A DNA stretch of 64,000 nt from Parapristionchus giblindavisi (GCA_943737045.1 CALSFV010000010.1:868001-932000); one strand, 5' to 3'. Positions 11,928 through 22,925 are shown, counted from the first letter of the stretch. Program-made: numbers and translations. The notes: generated by a model not told the origin, from the sequence alone.

Positions 11928-12050
11928 CTAATTCAAACACAAACACAGCTTGCCTTTTTTGGGTTTCGGTGTCGTTTCTTCAGATGGCTTCATCGGTACA
12001 CATGCGGCAGTGATAGAAACAACGGATAAGAGGACGAGGATACGTTTCAT
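11928..12050 (-). CDS. Candidate small secreted peptide, 40 aa
   Basis: A single open frame starts ATG (12050-12048) and stops TAG (11930-11928). The N-terminus is a textbook signal peptide: MKR, then a hydrophobic core ILVLLSVVSITAA, then Cys. A Pro/Thr/Glu/Lys linker (MKPSEETTPKPKKGK) follows and ends in LCLCLN. It is too short for default gene finders. Support beyond the frame is a decayed relative at about 16830-16929 that shares coding sequence and upstream sequence. I recognise no family and assign no function. A 3' exon replacing the last few codons is possible. Confidence 0.5.
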   Translation of the reverse strand: MKRILVLLSVVSITAACVPMKPSEETTPKPKKGKLCLCLN

Positions 12051-12260
12051 TGTTGTAGAAAACGATGAAGATGATTGAACTGACTTGAACTTAAATTAGG
12101 CGTTCATTAAATGCTTAATGAGACGAGCTAGTAAGAGAAGGAAAAAGATTGAGATATCATATGAAAAAACGACTATAGCGGATTAGTCAGGTTTAGTGGC
12201 AAAGATGCAGAGGATGATGAGGTGATAGGTGAAAGTGAAAGCCTGATTTAGAGCGTTCTT
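12051..12260 (-). promoter_or_regulatory. Conserved upstream region of the small secreted peptide
   Basis: Reading on the minus strand, CTTTCACTTTCAC and CATCTTTGCCACTAAACCTG occur here upstream of the start. They recur in the same order and orientation upstream of the decayed relative (about 17030-17095). Retention of these blocks beside a dead coding region fits a duplicated promoter. Which factor binds is unknown. Confidence 0.4.
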
Positions 12261-12689
12261 TTTTTGGGCCATTCATCATCGATCAGAATATTAGGTTGGT
12301 ATATGAAGTTCTGACTTTTTGTACATTTTTTACGATTTGTATATTCTTTGAAAAGATTATTCTCATTGTTCCATTGTATCGTGCATTGATTGTATACAAC
12401 TGATCATCATTGGTATCGTGTCTTGAGACATCTTGAGACGTCTTGGTACGTCTTGAGACTGGGACTCACAGAATTCGGTGAACTTCCTCTGGACATCAAC
12501 TCACATTTCATACGATGGGCTATAGATTCGGCAACGATCGATTCGGCTAAGGATCATTAATCGGTTTTGAGGTGGAATATGACAACAAAAATTGGAACTT
12601 CAGTTTCCACACCCCCTCATTCCCCCATTTCGATTTTTCTGGATACCGTAGCCCGAACTACCGTAATCTAGCTTCCATACCCTACAGTA
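12261..12689. other. No gene recognised
   Basis: Contains short repeats of TCTTGAGAC(A/G)TCTTG near 12420-12460 but no gene or transposon end. Confidence 0.3.
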
Positions 12690-12801
12690 CAGTACAGCCC
12701 GGTCGTGTTTTGTACACATTCTCCGCGTCCAAAAATTTTTGTGTAAGTCTACTTTTGAACGTATTTTTTCCCGCAAATAATAAATAATGATGAATAATGA
12801 C

Positions 12802-13010
12802 AAATAAATAATGTTTATGCATACTGTATGTTGATTTTCAGTATTTTCATTTTTTTACTCAAATTCTATGTTTTAAAAAATATTTATTCCTGTTAAATAA
12901 TCATGAAATTCAAGCAAAAGAATTGTTTAAAACTAAAAAAAACGGATAAATTTGAGCAAAAAATAAAAATTGAAAATGAACATACAGTATGCACAAACAT
13001 AGTATTATTT
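12802..13010. mobile_element. Small palindromic element nested in the TIR element
   Basis: ATGTTTATGCATACTGTATG on the left pairs with CATACAGTATGCACAAACAT on the right, around an A+T-rich centre. It is non-coding and abuts the mariner-like element that follows. Confidence 0.55.
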
Positions 13011-13011
13011 A

Positions 13012-13928
13012 CAGGGTGGGGATTAATTATGGTGACACCATAAAAAACGGAATATCTTTTTTTTTTCAAAAAAATCGAGTTCCGTTCAAATGCATATCAA
13101 ATAATCTTCAATACAATAGAACAATCATTGTCCGATTCTGCCTTCATTGGGCTTGATGACGTCCTTGAGACGGGAGGCGGACGGATCTCTAATTGTACGC
13201 GGGCAGGGCAGACCCTCATGATCGTGTTCTCCGATCAGAAGCTGTCCATCGTTCAAGCCACCTATAACCCTCAAAGTCGCCGAGTGCTTACTACGGACCC
13301 CCAGGCTGCTAATTACAATGGTGGGATTGTCCATACCACCTCCAAACCCTTAAAACTACTGATTTTGGCAAGGATTTTTGCCGCCGTAAAGTTTTTGTGA
13401 ATCCGGGCGCCAAGATCAACAAGGACTGCCTAGGGAATATAGTCAAGGACGCATAGCTCCCCTGGAGCCGTTCCCACTTAGGAAACTGCTCGTGGACCTC
13501 CGAGCAGGATGGAACGTCAGTTTATAAGGGAAAGATCGTCAAGGCGTGGTGAAAGGAGCAGTTTTCCGAATTCATCCGAGGAGATTATTGGCTGCCTCCT
13601 AGCCCGATCTCAGCCCCAGGTATACTCAGCCTGGGGCACCTTGGAGGATACGTCCTGTACTACACCCCACCCAAAGCTGGAGTCCCTGAAGAAATCCTTG
13701 GAGAAGGAACGATCGAAGATGAACACCACCTACCTGTGAACAGTGAGAGAGTCGTACCCCTCTCGTCTCAAGGACGTCATCAAGCCCAATGGAGGCAGAA
13801 TCGTTCAATGATTGTTTTATTGCATTACCAGATGTTTAAAGATTATTTGGTATACATTTGAACGGAACTCGATATTTTTCAGAAAAGTTATTCCGTTTTT
13901 ATGGTGTCCCCATAAATAATCCAACCTG
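13012..13928 (+). mobile_element. mariner-like foldback with the transposase 3' end at both termini
   Basis: TA-flanked ends start CAGGGTGGGGATTAATTATG and end with its inverse. The inverted repeats extend about 150 bp and run into coding sequence. On the + strand the transposase ends near 13808 with RLKDVIKPNGGRI; on the minus strand at about 13128-13180 the same C-terminus appears (RLKDVIKPNEGRI). The element has thus lost its 5' portion and carries a second inverted 3' end in its place. Confidence 0.8.
13190..13808 (+). pseudogene. 5'-truncated mariner/maT transposase
   Basis: Readable blocks in order: MIVFSDQKLSIVQATYNPQS (second-strand core; the family usually has FSDEK), VFVNPGAKINKDCLGNIVK, SWTSEQDGTS (the family has WTFQQDSAP), FSEFI, LESLKKSLEKE, and the C-terminus SRLKDVIKPNGGRI. 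Frame changes and a TAG separate them and the DNA-binding N-terminus is absent. The order matches one transposase, so this is one decayed gene. Inactive. Confidence 0.75.
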
Positions 13929-14142
13929 TACTGGAAAAACGTTCAAAAGTCGACGTACCCAAAAATTTTTGGACCGGTGTGATTTACCTTAAATTAAAAT
14001 AACTTTTTATCACGGAAACTCATGATTAAGAGAGAGAAATACAAAAAGAGAATACAAAATATTCATACGCAAAGGAAATAAATTATGCGTTCAAATGCGC
14101 CCCGCAGCGGGAATGTGTAGAAAACACGACCGGGCTGTACTA

Positions 14143-14680
14143 TATTGTTGCGAATTTTTTTTTAAAGGTATACCGTACGCCGTCTATGGTAACCCGTAAA
14201 ATATATAAATAAAATATCTTCAAGGAGCTGTATTTTAAAACAAATTGTTTAAATCGTTATTAATAAATAGTGAATATCCATCTATTTTTGCATCCTAGTT
14301 TATTCATACTCTTTTTCATACTCTTTTCTCCTTCTGACCCAATAGCTCCTACCATTCCCTAATTGCATCTCTCATTGTAAGTCCATCTTAGAGATTCAAT
14401 CGTGTCACACAGTAACATCGGCCTCCTCCACCGATTAGTCTATCCACTACACAATGTATTGTTTCCATTCAAGTACTGCTCGATCTCATCAATTCAAGCT
14501 ATTCATCGGACTAATGACACGTGCGAGGGATGGTCCCATCAATGAGAGACCCCCCCCCTTTTCCACCCCATTCTATCCTTTCTTTCCTCAAGTATCTTGT
14601 CCAATATTACCCTCTTTCAATCATCTAGCTATGTCGAGAGTATTCAGTTATCCATTGTTTTCTGTTTTTTTTTAAACCTG
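14143..14680. other. No gene recognised
   Basis: Only short open frames. A C-rich patch near 14550-14580 is low-complexity. Confidence 0.3.
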
Positions 14681-15036
14681 GGGTCTGTCCAATCTGTCAA
14701 AAAAGATGCGAACAAAGTTGCGAACAAAGTTCGCAACTTTGTTCGCATCTTTTTCTCTAAATCTCTCGAAATACACGCTCTCTAATTCTCTCTAACAAAA
14801 GATGCGAACAAAGTTGCGACCAAAAGATGCGAACAAAGTTGCGAACTTTGTTGCGAGGTCGGTTAGAGCAGGTGAGAGAGTGTGCATTTGAAGAGGAGCT
14901 GAATAAGTAATGCCCGTTTACTTAGAGAGAATTAGAGAGCGTGTATTTCGAGAGATTTAGAGAAAAAGATGCGAACAAAGTTGCGAACTTTGTTCGCAAC
15001 TTTGTTCGCATCTTTTTTGACAGATTGGACAGACCC
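14681..15036. mobile_element. Foldback with GATGCGAACAAAGTTGC repeats
   Basis: The ends are GGGTCTGTCCAATCTGTC and its inverse. Inside each arm the motif GCGAACAAAGTTGCGAAC is repeated and is itself partly palindromic, so single arms can also fold. A diverged second copy lies at 36470-36700. No coding capacity. Confidence 0.75.
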
Positions 15037-15338
15037 AGTTCGCGATATCCAACAGCGAATACTTTAGTCTAGGTTACTGTAAGCATGTAACGGTAGTGTT
15101 ACTGAAGCCAGTTCACCCCATCGTGCCTATCGTGCCTCTACCTATCGAAAAACAGCATTTTCCCGCATTTTGATTTACGGTAGTGGGTTACGGTAGGTTA
15201 CGGTAGCAACAGTTGGAATACTGTAGCATAGGGCATGCTACTTAGGGAAGCTATGCCAACTCCCAACCGAGTTCTGCTCCGTTACCGTTTTGATTGTTGC
15301 CGTTTTGATTGTTGCCGTTCTGATACCCCCCCCCCCCC
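15037..15338. repeat. TTACGGTAG-rich stretch ending in a C13 run
   Basis: TTACGGTAG or TTACTGTA-like words occur several times between 15060 and 15240. The stretch ends with an uninterrupted run of 13 C at 15326-15338. No gene is seen. Confidence 0.5.
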
Positions 15339-16169
15339 GGATTATCGACCCTGCTGATGAAGATAGGCATAGTCATTTAGGCTCCAGTGGTCCCGCAACG
15401 CCTGGGCGGGATTACGGTAAGATCACGTTTTCAGGCCATTCTCGGTCCATAGTAGAGCTAGAGGTATGAAAATTGGGTTCCTAGGACAGAATTCGATGGC
15501 AATGATGGCTGTCTACATCATTAGTTTTGAAAATTTTTCAAAAGGTCGATTATTGGAAATTTTGACTGAGACGTTTGCGCTCCAGACGAGTATGACAGTT
15601 CGAACCGGCGTGACGAGAGGATCACAACGATGTATTATGAGCCCATATTTCCGTTGCACCACTAATATTGCCTCGATATAGTGATCTGCGAAAGAGGTAA
15701 ACAAGAGGACTCTCTCAATTCCGCGCGCTCTCTCGTACTCTCGAGAGAGCGCGGCGAAATGAGAGAGTGCCGAGAGAGCGCGCGGAATAGAGAGACGCAG
15801 ACAACTCCTCGTGATTTTGCAGATCACTATATCGAGGCAATATTAGCGGTGCAACGGAGATATTGGCTCATAATACATCGTTGTGATCCTCTCGTCACGC
15901 CGGTTCGAACTGTCATACTGGTCTGGGGCGCAAACGTCTCTATCAAAATTTCCAATAATCGACCGTTTGAAAAATTTTCAAAACTAATGATGTAGACAGC
16001 CATCATCGCCATCGAATTCTGTCCTAGGAGCCCAATTTTCATACCTCCAGCTCTACCATGGACCGAGAATCGCCTGAAAACGTGATCTTACCGTAATCCC
16101 GCCCAGGCGTTGCGGGACCACTGGAGCCAAAATGACTATGCCTATCTTCATCAGCATGGTCGATAACCC
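15339..16169. mobile_element. Foldback element with a nested GA-rich hairpin core
   Basis: Arms of about 350 bp (15339-15690 and 15815-16169) start GGATTATCGACC and end with a near inverse. They share, for example, CCCGCAACGCCTGGGCGGGA. The 125-bp centre holds a second hairpin made of GAGAGAGCGCG. The 104-codon open frames in both arms are mirror images of each other and unlikely to be genes. A fragment of the arm recurs near 40735-40800. Confidence 0.75.
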
Positions 16170-16552
16170 CTAAACACAAGTTTTGAGGGTATCAAAATTT
16201 TTGGCCTGTGCCAACCCACCCCCAGATTTTCCCAACTCTTACACAAACGGCCTCATATATCACACTATCTGAGAGATTTTTTAAACAATTTTTCTTGGTA
16301 TCGCTGAAAATGAATTTTACTGTTTTATATGAGTCCGTTTGCGTAAGAATCGACTAACAATAACATCAGTGAAATCAGGCACAGTCAAAAAATCAAAATT
16401 TGGGGATCGGGGTTCTCAAGGTTGCTGATGACGATGACTATGTTCATTTTGCACATAGAGACACCGTTGAGGCTATACGCTGTTGCGTTTAAATTTCGTT
16501 TTCGTGTTGAAAAATCGTTTCTCTTCACACGATAGTGCTCAAATTACCAACA
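16170..16552. other. No gene; repeat fragments
   Basis: Contains a tip sequence related to the 6950-8658 foldback (16255-16330) and the repeat shared with 1205-1330 (16378-16500). Confidence 0.4.
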
Positions 16553-16750
16553 GGTTTCAGTATCACATAGAAAAATATTCAGCTAATTTGCGCCCGCGAC
16601 TTTCGAGAAAATTAACTTTCAGTGTCTCACACCACCGCACTCTCTCGCCGCTTGCCTCGATTTCAACTGCGAAATGACTACACTGAAAGTTTTTTTCTCG
16701 AAAGTGGCGGGCGCAAATTAGCTGAATTTTTTCTATGATATACTGAAACC
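16553..16750. mobile_element. Small foldback, about 200 bp
   Basis: Left GGTTTCAGTATCACATAG and right CTATGATATACTGAAACC are inverted copies with about 70-bp arms containing AGCTAATTTGCGCCCGC. Non-coding. A related end may lie near 1500-1560. Confidence 0.65.
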
Positions 16751-16829
16751 ATTCCGGTCCGATATGTGTAGGTTGCATTATGCACTTTTGCCGTTGACAG
16801 CAATTCCATTTTCAAAAATTATATTTTTT

Positions 16830-16929
16830 TTTTGAAAAATGAATAGCATTTTCAATGGGTTTTACTTTTTCATCTGGCTTCAGGAGATAACTAGAGAAGC
16901 ATGACATAGAATATAAAGATACGTTTGAT
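16830..16929 (-). pseudogene. Decayed relative of the small secreted peptide gene
   Basis: Aligned with the minus-strand gene at 11928-12050, the bases before and around the start match (TCTACTTCAACAATCAAACG versus TCTACAACAATGAAACG). The ATG has become ATC. The signal-peptide portion is disrupted by an indel and a stop. The linker survives in another frame as LKPDEKVKPIE, compared with MKPSEETTPKP. The upstream blocks are also conserved. This looks like a duplicate that died after duplication. Confidence 0.5.
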
Positions 16930-17770
16930 TGTTGAAGTAGACAACAATGATTGGGAAGAATCGAGAGAATGAGGCGAGAAAGATCGAAAGAAAAGTGAAA
17001 AGATAAAGATAGCAAGGTGGTAGGAGTCAGGTTTAGTGGCAAAGATGAAATAAAGAAGACGATAGGAACGTGAAAGTGAAAGTTACCAACGTTCCTCGAT
17101 CGCGGGGTGGAGGTAAATATTGGAATAAGATGAATCATTATCGTGAAGATCTATGCACGATGAATGTCGTTTTACCAGTATGGTCTCAGCTCGCGGAACA
17201 AAAAAGTATATCAAAAATACTATTTACATTTAATTATGGCTCTGAACGAAGAGTTTAGTTTGAACAAATTGGCGCAAACTGAGAATTCGAATTAAATAAT
17301 AACGACAACATCACCACGTGCCTATTATAAATAGTTATGAATGTAAATAAAATATAACTTTCTGTGACAGAATTCGACTTGTGCGGATGTTCCAGCTATG
17401 CTAAGGATGCTGCGGAGCTCAGCTCGTGTGAAATACTCGCCCGTGTACAGTTATGAAACATTTATAATATAATCGGTAAATGCATTTTCGAGAAATGACA
17501 TTTTTGTGACTACGCTATAGAAGGAGAAACGAAGATACAGAGATATTATATATGAATTGATTTTGAAACGGAAAACAGGCAGAAATGACACTTATGGATG
17601 CAAAATGATGTGTTTCTCAATTGCACAGATAGCTTGCGGAGGCGTTGTCATTTCTTTCGCAACTATAATTATAATAATAATTTATCGATTCTTGAACAAG
17701 AGAAAGTAACGATATTCCGTAAATAATAAATATGGAATAAAATAGGAAGAACGACGAAAATGCTGCGATA
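16930..17770. other. Conserved upstream block, then no gene recognised
   Basis: Positions about 17030-17095 carry the upstream blocks shared with 12190-12245. From 17100 to 17770 I see no repeat or coding signal. Confidence 0.35.
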
Positions 17771-17771
17771 T

Positions 17772-17990
17772 CTAGAACACAGGTTTGATACTATTACGAA
17801 AAACTGCGGGGTTGGGCGAATTTACAATAGATGAATCAAGAGTATTCCATTTATTAACAACTCTATTAGACAAAAACCATCTAAATCTACGACTGGAAAT
17901 CCTATGAAAGAGTAGCTTTTGGGGGTGTCCACGGTTTCTGTTGAGTGAATTTGAGAAAAGGAACATTTTGCGAGGATCGATATCGATAAC
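17772..17990 (-). pseudogene. C-terminal fragment of a non-LTR retrotransposon reverse transcriptase
   Basis: The minus-strand translation contains IDIDPRKMF, then NRGHPQKLLFHR, then FLSNRVVNKWNTLDSSIVNS. These match the usual tail of jockey/CR1-type reverse transcriptases (RGH...K, then F(S/T)NRVVN.WN.LP..VV). Only the last about 75 residues are present. This is a 5'-truncated dead copy. Confidence 0.75.
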
Positions 17991-18102
17991 TATGATTGAA
18001 AACAATAGATATGATAGTGAATTAATATTACTTTCCCTCTCGCACATCTAAAGCTTTTCACTGTGCAAAAGATGGACTGAATCCACGCCTTCTAAGTAGT
18101 TC

Positions 18103-18224
18103 TTAAAGGGAGCGTAAACTCTCTCAATGGCCTCTTCATTGCGCACACTATTTCTCTGCTCTCTAACAACGAGAGAGCATTGCGCGTCGAGAGAGACAAT
18201 TGAGGGAAGTTATGCTCCCTTTAA
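18103..18224. mobile_element. TTAA-flanked MITE (AGGGAGC ends)
   Basis: TTAA at 18103-18106 and 18221-18224 bracket a hairpin beginning AGGGAGCGTAAACTCTCTC and ending with a near inverse. The core is rich in GAGAGA. Non-coding. Confidence 0.65.
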
Positions 18225-18356
18225 AGACGATAACATTTAAAATTCTGAAATGTTGGACTATTTGTACCTTTACAACGTCGCTTTCAAATTGTTATATATA
18301 TATATATTTTAAAAAACTTGCATACGAGCATTCGATGTTCTTGTGATTGACATAAT
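18225..18356. other. No gene; contains a short TA run
   Basis: A TATATATATATATATT run lies at about 18293-18308. Nothing else is seen. Confidence 0.3.
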
Positions 18357-19055
18357 CAGGGCTGTGCAATTTCCGTCTTTCCTTGTTTATTTTTTCGTAT
18401 TTTTCGGGTTTTCTCGAAAAACGACGAAAATTTTTTTTAAATAATCCAAAAAATCGAAAAAAAATTTTACATTAAAAAAATTTGTGACATTTTAACAAAA
18501 AAAATCAAATTTGGAGACAACAATTACGATGCCAATTGAATAAAATATGCATGTTTTAACATGTAAGCAGCTTCAATTAAAGGTGGTGTCCCACGAATAT
18601 TTTCGTGAATAAACTGTGAAGACAGGATGGTAGCAAAAGTCATATAAGTCACCGCATACTATTTCTTTTATAATGATTCTGCGTATTGATTGGCATAATC
18701 ACGATTGAAAGATGTTCAATAGTGCAGGGAATAGAGAAAGAGAGATGGGAAGGGTCTAATGAGAGGGCAAAGGTTGAGTGCCGGTCGCAAACTGAACATA
18801 AACACACTTTTTTACTTACAGTATATGTATGAGGGGGCTCATTCCCATCGTGGTAGGAGCCAATCATTCTTTTCGTGTTTCCCCATCTTTAAGAATCACA
18901 CAGTTGCATTTCTTACATTTCCATTTTATCGATAGCAAAATTTAGTGAATGGATAGAGAGAATATTGCTTAATTTTTTTCTTGAATTTTTCAGATTTTTC
19001 GAAAAAAAAAATATTCGAAAACTTTTCATTTTTCGATTTTTTCCGCACAGCCCTG
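18357..19055. mobile_element. hAT-like non-autonomous element
   Basis: The ends are CAGGGCTGTGC and its exact inverse GCACAGCCCTG, a terminus typical of hAT elements. The 8-bp flanks (GACATAAT and GTTCAAAT) agree at only 4 positions, so a target duplication is not convincing. The interior is A/T-rich and non-coding. It hosts the MITE at 18577-18892. Confidence 0.55.
18577..18892. mobile_element. TTAA-flanked MITE nested in the hAT-like element
   Basis: TTAA at 18577-18580 and at 18889-18892 bracket ends AGGTGGTGTCCCACGAA and TTCGTGTTTCCCCATCT, which are imperfect inverse copies. Part of the unit is repeated inverted at 14-1138. No coding capacity. Confidence 0.6.
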
Positions 19056-19480
19056 GTTCAAATCCTCAACACAAACAGTGAACGCTCAATTCGCAATACT
19101 GTGGTGATCATTATCATTTAGCTAGTTGTCGGGAAGTCTTGATAACTTTTTCAAACGTTCATTTCTCGAGCAAACAGAAGTACATTATGTGTTATATGCT
19201 CCATCATGGTCAACAATGTAGCACCAACCACAGTATTCTGGTCCAAGCCATTTTTCTTCCAAAGCAAGACAAAGGAGAGACCACTGTATTCGAGAGAGTT
19301 TGTATGTTGAGCGGTCGTTCTTGCTTTGAAAGTCATGAGAACGCTGTGCAACGTTCGGTCAAATTGCGGATTCTTTGTAGAACCCAGCTGGACGGATGTC
19401 AAAGCATTGCTTGAATGCCGTCTCCAGACTTCATTTGTGAAGCTTATCTCTCGAAGGGCATTCGTTGTCAAATTCTCTGG
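19056..19480. other. No gene called; open frames on both strands
   Basis: Overlapping frames of 91 and 106 codons occur on opposite strands at 19139-19471. Neither shows a recognisable motif or splice framing, so both are left uncalled. The neighbouring inverted sequence suggests a transposon interior. Confidence 0.3.
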
Positions 19481-19874
19481 TATTTCAAAACTAGCAGTTT
19501 ACTTAAGTTACGTCACAGACTAGCAGTTTGCTGTTAGTTTACTACCATTGAAAGAACATTTGACGAAATGCATTACTGTATTATACACCACTTCTAGTAA
19601 ACTTACGTTTAACTATCCGTAGACTTGCAAGTCTACGGGTAGTCGTAAATACACTCACAGAAAAAACCCTAGCTCATGTACCCCTGTTCACCAAACACTA
19701 AACGGTTAGTGTTTGAAACACTTGTATTTAAGGGTTTTAAAGCCCTATTCTGAGAACCCTTATATACAAGTGTTTCAAACCCTAACCGTTTAGTGTTTGG
19801 TGCAAAGTCGTACATGAGCTAGGGTTTTTTCTGTGAGTGTATAAGTAAACTTCTAGTTTGAAAATACCAGAGTT
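19481..19874. mobile_element. Small TIR element interrupted by another MITE
   Basis: CTGGTATTTCAAAACTAGC at the left is mirrored by CTAGTTTGAAAATACCAG at the right. The palindromic MITE at 19652-19839 sits in the middle. Confidence 0.55.
19652..19839. mobile_element. Palindromic MITE with TA duplication
   Basis: A near-perfect hairpin starts CACTCACAGAAAAAACCCTA, ends with its inverse, and is flanked by TA on both sides. Inside, AAACGGTTAGTGTTTG and its inverse are retained. High arm similarity suggests recent activity. TA points to mobilisation by a Tc1/mariner-type transposase. Confidence 0.75.
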
Positions 19875-19959
19875 GTACCTCAGGGCTGAACGGTCGACTT
19901 CCCTCTTCAGATTCAGTCTAGACAAAAAGGAAGAATAAGAAGATAAATTAATTTCATTC

Positions 19960-22925
19960 ACACAGAGAAAAAAGTGTTATACACGGAGCATAAGACTTGT
20001 AAAGTACTATATTTAACAGTTTTTCAGTTCAAAAAGTTTAACATATAACACTTCTCAGGTCTTATGTTCCATGGACAACACTTATACCCTCTGGCCAATA
20101 TTCTATGAATGGTAATGTCTATTACGCTTTTTAGTGTTCCGGACAAATCCTGAAAAGGATCACGTACTAGTGGGCGGAGTCGGATATATGTGGGACTACA
20201 GCTTATTCTACATGTATTCTCTCTTAGGAAGTGTCGTCTCTCTGTTTAATTCTGCTGTCTTTGTTTCACGCCAATGTATGAGTTTAAGACACCGGCTCAG
20301 TAAGATTCGAGGGTTGAGCCAGTGACCCCGGACATCGACCTCACCGATTTGGCCCAAAATTTTTTTATGGATACCCCCATGGGCCCCCATCACAAAATGG
20401 GTATTAATTTCGGCTGGTTCCTTGAAACACAGATGTGGCGGGTTTTCGAAATTTGAAAACTCGATTTTCACCAATAAAAAATGGAGCGAGCTAGGACCAA
20501 TGTTAGTGTCGATTAATTATAAGTATAAATAGACAACAAAAACTGGCTATACGACGGTCCGGAGATCCGATCGCAAACTGATTTTTTTACCTCCTCAAAA
20601 CATTCTAAAATTATTTAAAATTTTAAATCAAAAAAGTGCAGTCCATTTTTTGCCTTATCTTATAGAGCAAAAAATTCCGCGTCGAATAAGGGGAAAAAAT
20701 CAAAAATCGAAGGACCCGTCTTTTGAGATAAATGAACCTGAAGATGACCCGAAAATATTTTTGTTTTCAAACCCCCTCATGTTTGTACTCATATTGAAGA
20801 GCTCGTCGCGTAGAACAATTTTCATGTTGAACGTTTTGTCTGAAACTCATGTACAAGAGAAATACATGAGTTTTATTTATTCGCACGGTTGTTCACACAA
20901 TTTTGAGTAAAACGAAAGTAAAATATTTTTTGTGTACAAAGCGATTACGCCTATATTGTAGAACGCAAAAATCCATACTTACTTTATTGTTTCACGAAAA
21001 AAAATTGTAGACCCGATGCTGAAAAAAAATGGCCTGGAAATTAGTATTGAAAAAAAAAAGTTGTCGAAACCTTGCCATGTTTATACTCATTTTAAAGTAC
21101 TCGTCAAGTACATCATTTTATATGTAGGTCGTATTCTATGAAAGTCGTTTGTTCTCAAGATACAAGCGATCGAAATGATTTGGATCCAATAAATCTTAAT
21201 TCATGTATTTCTCTTGTACATGAGTTTCAGACAAAACGTTCAACATGATAATTGTTCTACTCGACGAGCTCTTCAATATGAGTCCAAACATGAGGGGGTT
21301 TGAAAACAAAAATATTTTCGGGTCATCTTCAGGTTCATTTATCTCAAAAGAGGGGTCCTTCGATTTTTGATTTTTTCCCCTTATTCGACGCGGAATTTTT
21401 TGCTCTATAAGATAAGGCAAAAATTGGACTGCACTTTTTTGTTTTAAAATTTTAAATAATTTTAGAATGTTTTGAGGAGGTAAAAAAATCAGTTTGCGAT
21501 CGGATCTCCGGACCGTCGTATAGCCAGTTTTTGTTGTCTATTTATACTTATAATTAATCGACACTAACATTGGTCCTAGGTCGCTCCATTTTTTTCTGGT
21601 GAAAATCGAGTTTTCAAATTTCGAAAACCCGCCACATATGTGTTTCAAGGAACCAGCCCAAATGAATACCCATTTTGTGGTGGGGGCCCATGGGGGTATC
21701 CATAAAAAAAATTTGGGCCAAATCGGTGAGGTCGATGTCCGGCACTTCCTGGAATCTTACTGAGCCGATGTCTTAACTTACTTACTCGTTAAATATATGG
21801 GAGCATATTTTCAGGTCACCTATAATGGCCGCATAATGGATTTTTACTATATACTGAATGTTTTTATCATTAGACTACGATTAATTAATTATTAAAAGGT
21901 GACTAATGTTCATTATTCCAAATTTATTTAATTTTCCCCCTTTTCAAGCCCCTTACACAAATATTAACTTCAATTTTTGCCAATTAAGGTGAGGAAATAA
22001 TATCCATCTTTTGATATTTCAATTTAAAAAAGAAAAGATCAATTGAAAATATTAAACATTAACCTCCCATAATTAAGTTAACGAAAGTGATCGTGTATCC
22101 CGGCAAAATGGTCTATGTATATTGTATTCGAAATGGAGCCGTCTGCTACAAGGAATGATTTTGAACAAGAAACGTTCAATGTGAATTTCAATGGTGATCA
22201 ACTCGCAAACTGTCGATGCATCTTGTATTAGGCATTTTTGGTAATGTCTGCGGTTTTCATTAATATATTCCATTTCAATTGTATCTCTTTCCTTAGAAAT
22301 TTACAACCCTTCGTGGACTGGGAAGACATTTATATTTGTTCATTTTAATACCTGAGATTATTTTTCATTGCATTCCAAAATGGGAATATTCTTTGAATAC
22401 ATTTAGTATTGATAAATTTATTTGTTATCTCTACTTTTACGAAGCCATGCACGATATAGTTTTGCTTGATCTACTTCTGTACTTCGGATATTATGTCAGC
22501 TATAAAAGATAACAGTTCGACATGAATTGAATGTATATTATTCAGAATTTTTTGTTCTATGACCACACGTTAGGTATAGTTTCCATTTTGAGATATTTCA
22601 AGAAGTTTTGATCAAATTTGATTGAAAGTTACTTTTGTACTGGCCGGCCATTTTATCCGGCTGTGAAAGATAACAGTTCGGCTTGAAATGAAGTCTATAT
22701 TATTCAGAATTATTTAATCTTTCATATGATGTATCATGGAAATTGTATGTATATTGTCCTAGATGTATCCTTTCCTAGCCCATCAAAAAGAACAGACCAG
22801 AAAGGGAGAGGCTCCTCTATTGTTTTCCCATTGAATTTATGACAGCCATTGAGACAGTACTTTGTTGCTTGGAGCAACGAAAGAGAAGAGTGAGATGGGG
22901 TCCCTCTCTCTTCATTCATGCATAT
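19960..22925 (+). repeat. Dispersed repeat family X, copy 1 (split by a TTAA element)
   Basis: Sequence 19960-20283 plus 21777-22925 is colinear with 40838-42715 in the same orientation, with divergence. Shared phrases include ACTTACTCGTTAAATAT, TTTTCAGGTCACCTATAATGG and TTTTGTACTGGCCGG. The left end is a hairpin of AAAGTGTTAT(A/C)CACG. The TTAA element at 20284-21776 interrupts it. A partial inverted copy is at about 34740-34995. The family is unclassified. Confidence 0.65.
20284..21776. mobile_element. TTAA-flanked palindromic element, copy A
   Basis: TTAA at 20284-20287 and 21773-21776 bracket ends starting GACACCGGCTCAGTAAG. The arms run about 640 bp each. The sequence on either side rejoins family X. 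Both arms contain an open frame with LIEQKIPRR near its start and MLNVLSETHVQEKYM near its end. The same frame exists in the other copies, but it may simply reflect shared descent. Confidence 0.85.

Larger units (their letters stand above)
12690..14142. mobile_element. TIR element of the CAGTACAGCCCG family with nested insertions
   Basis: The left end, preceded by TA, starts CAGTACAGCCCGGTCGTG. The right end is its inverse (CACGACCGGGCTGTACT), with the last base altered. The inverted repeats continue inward for well over 100 bp on part of their length. The same terminal sequence closes the arms of the giant inverted repeat (about 23242 and 34637) and a solo end at about 38060-38275. No transposase belonging to the family itself is visible. 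A small palindrome and a mariner-like element are nested inside. Confidence 0.7.

Noticed and set aside
15466..16042. Four mirrored open frames of 71-104 codons around 15466-16042
   Set aside because: They are the same sequence read in the two arms of a foldback; no start context, splice sites or protein motif.
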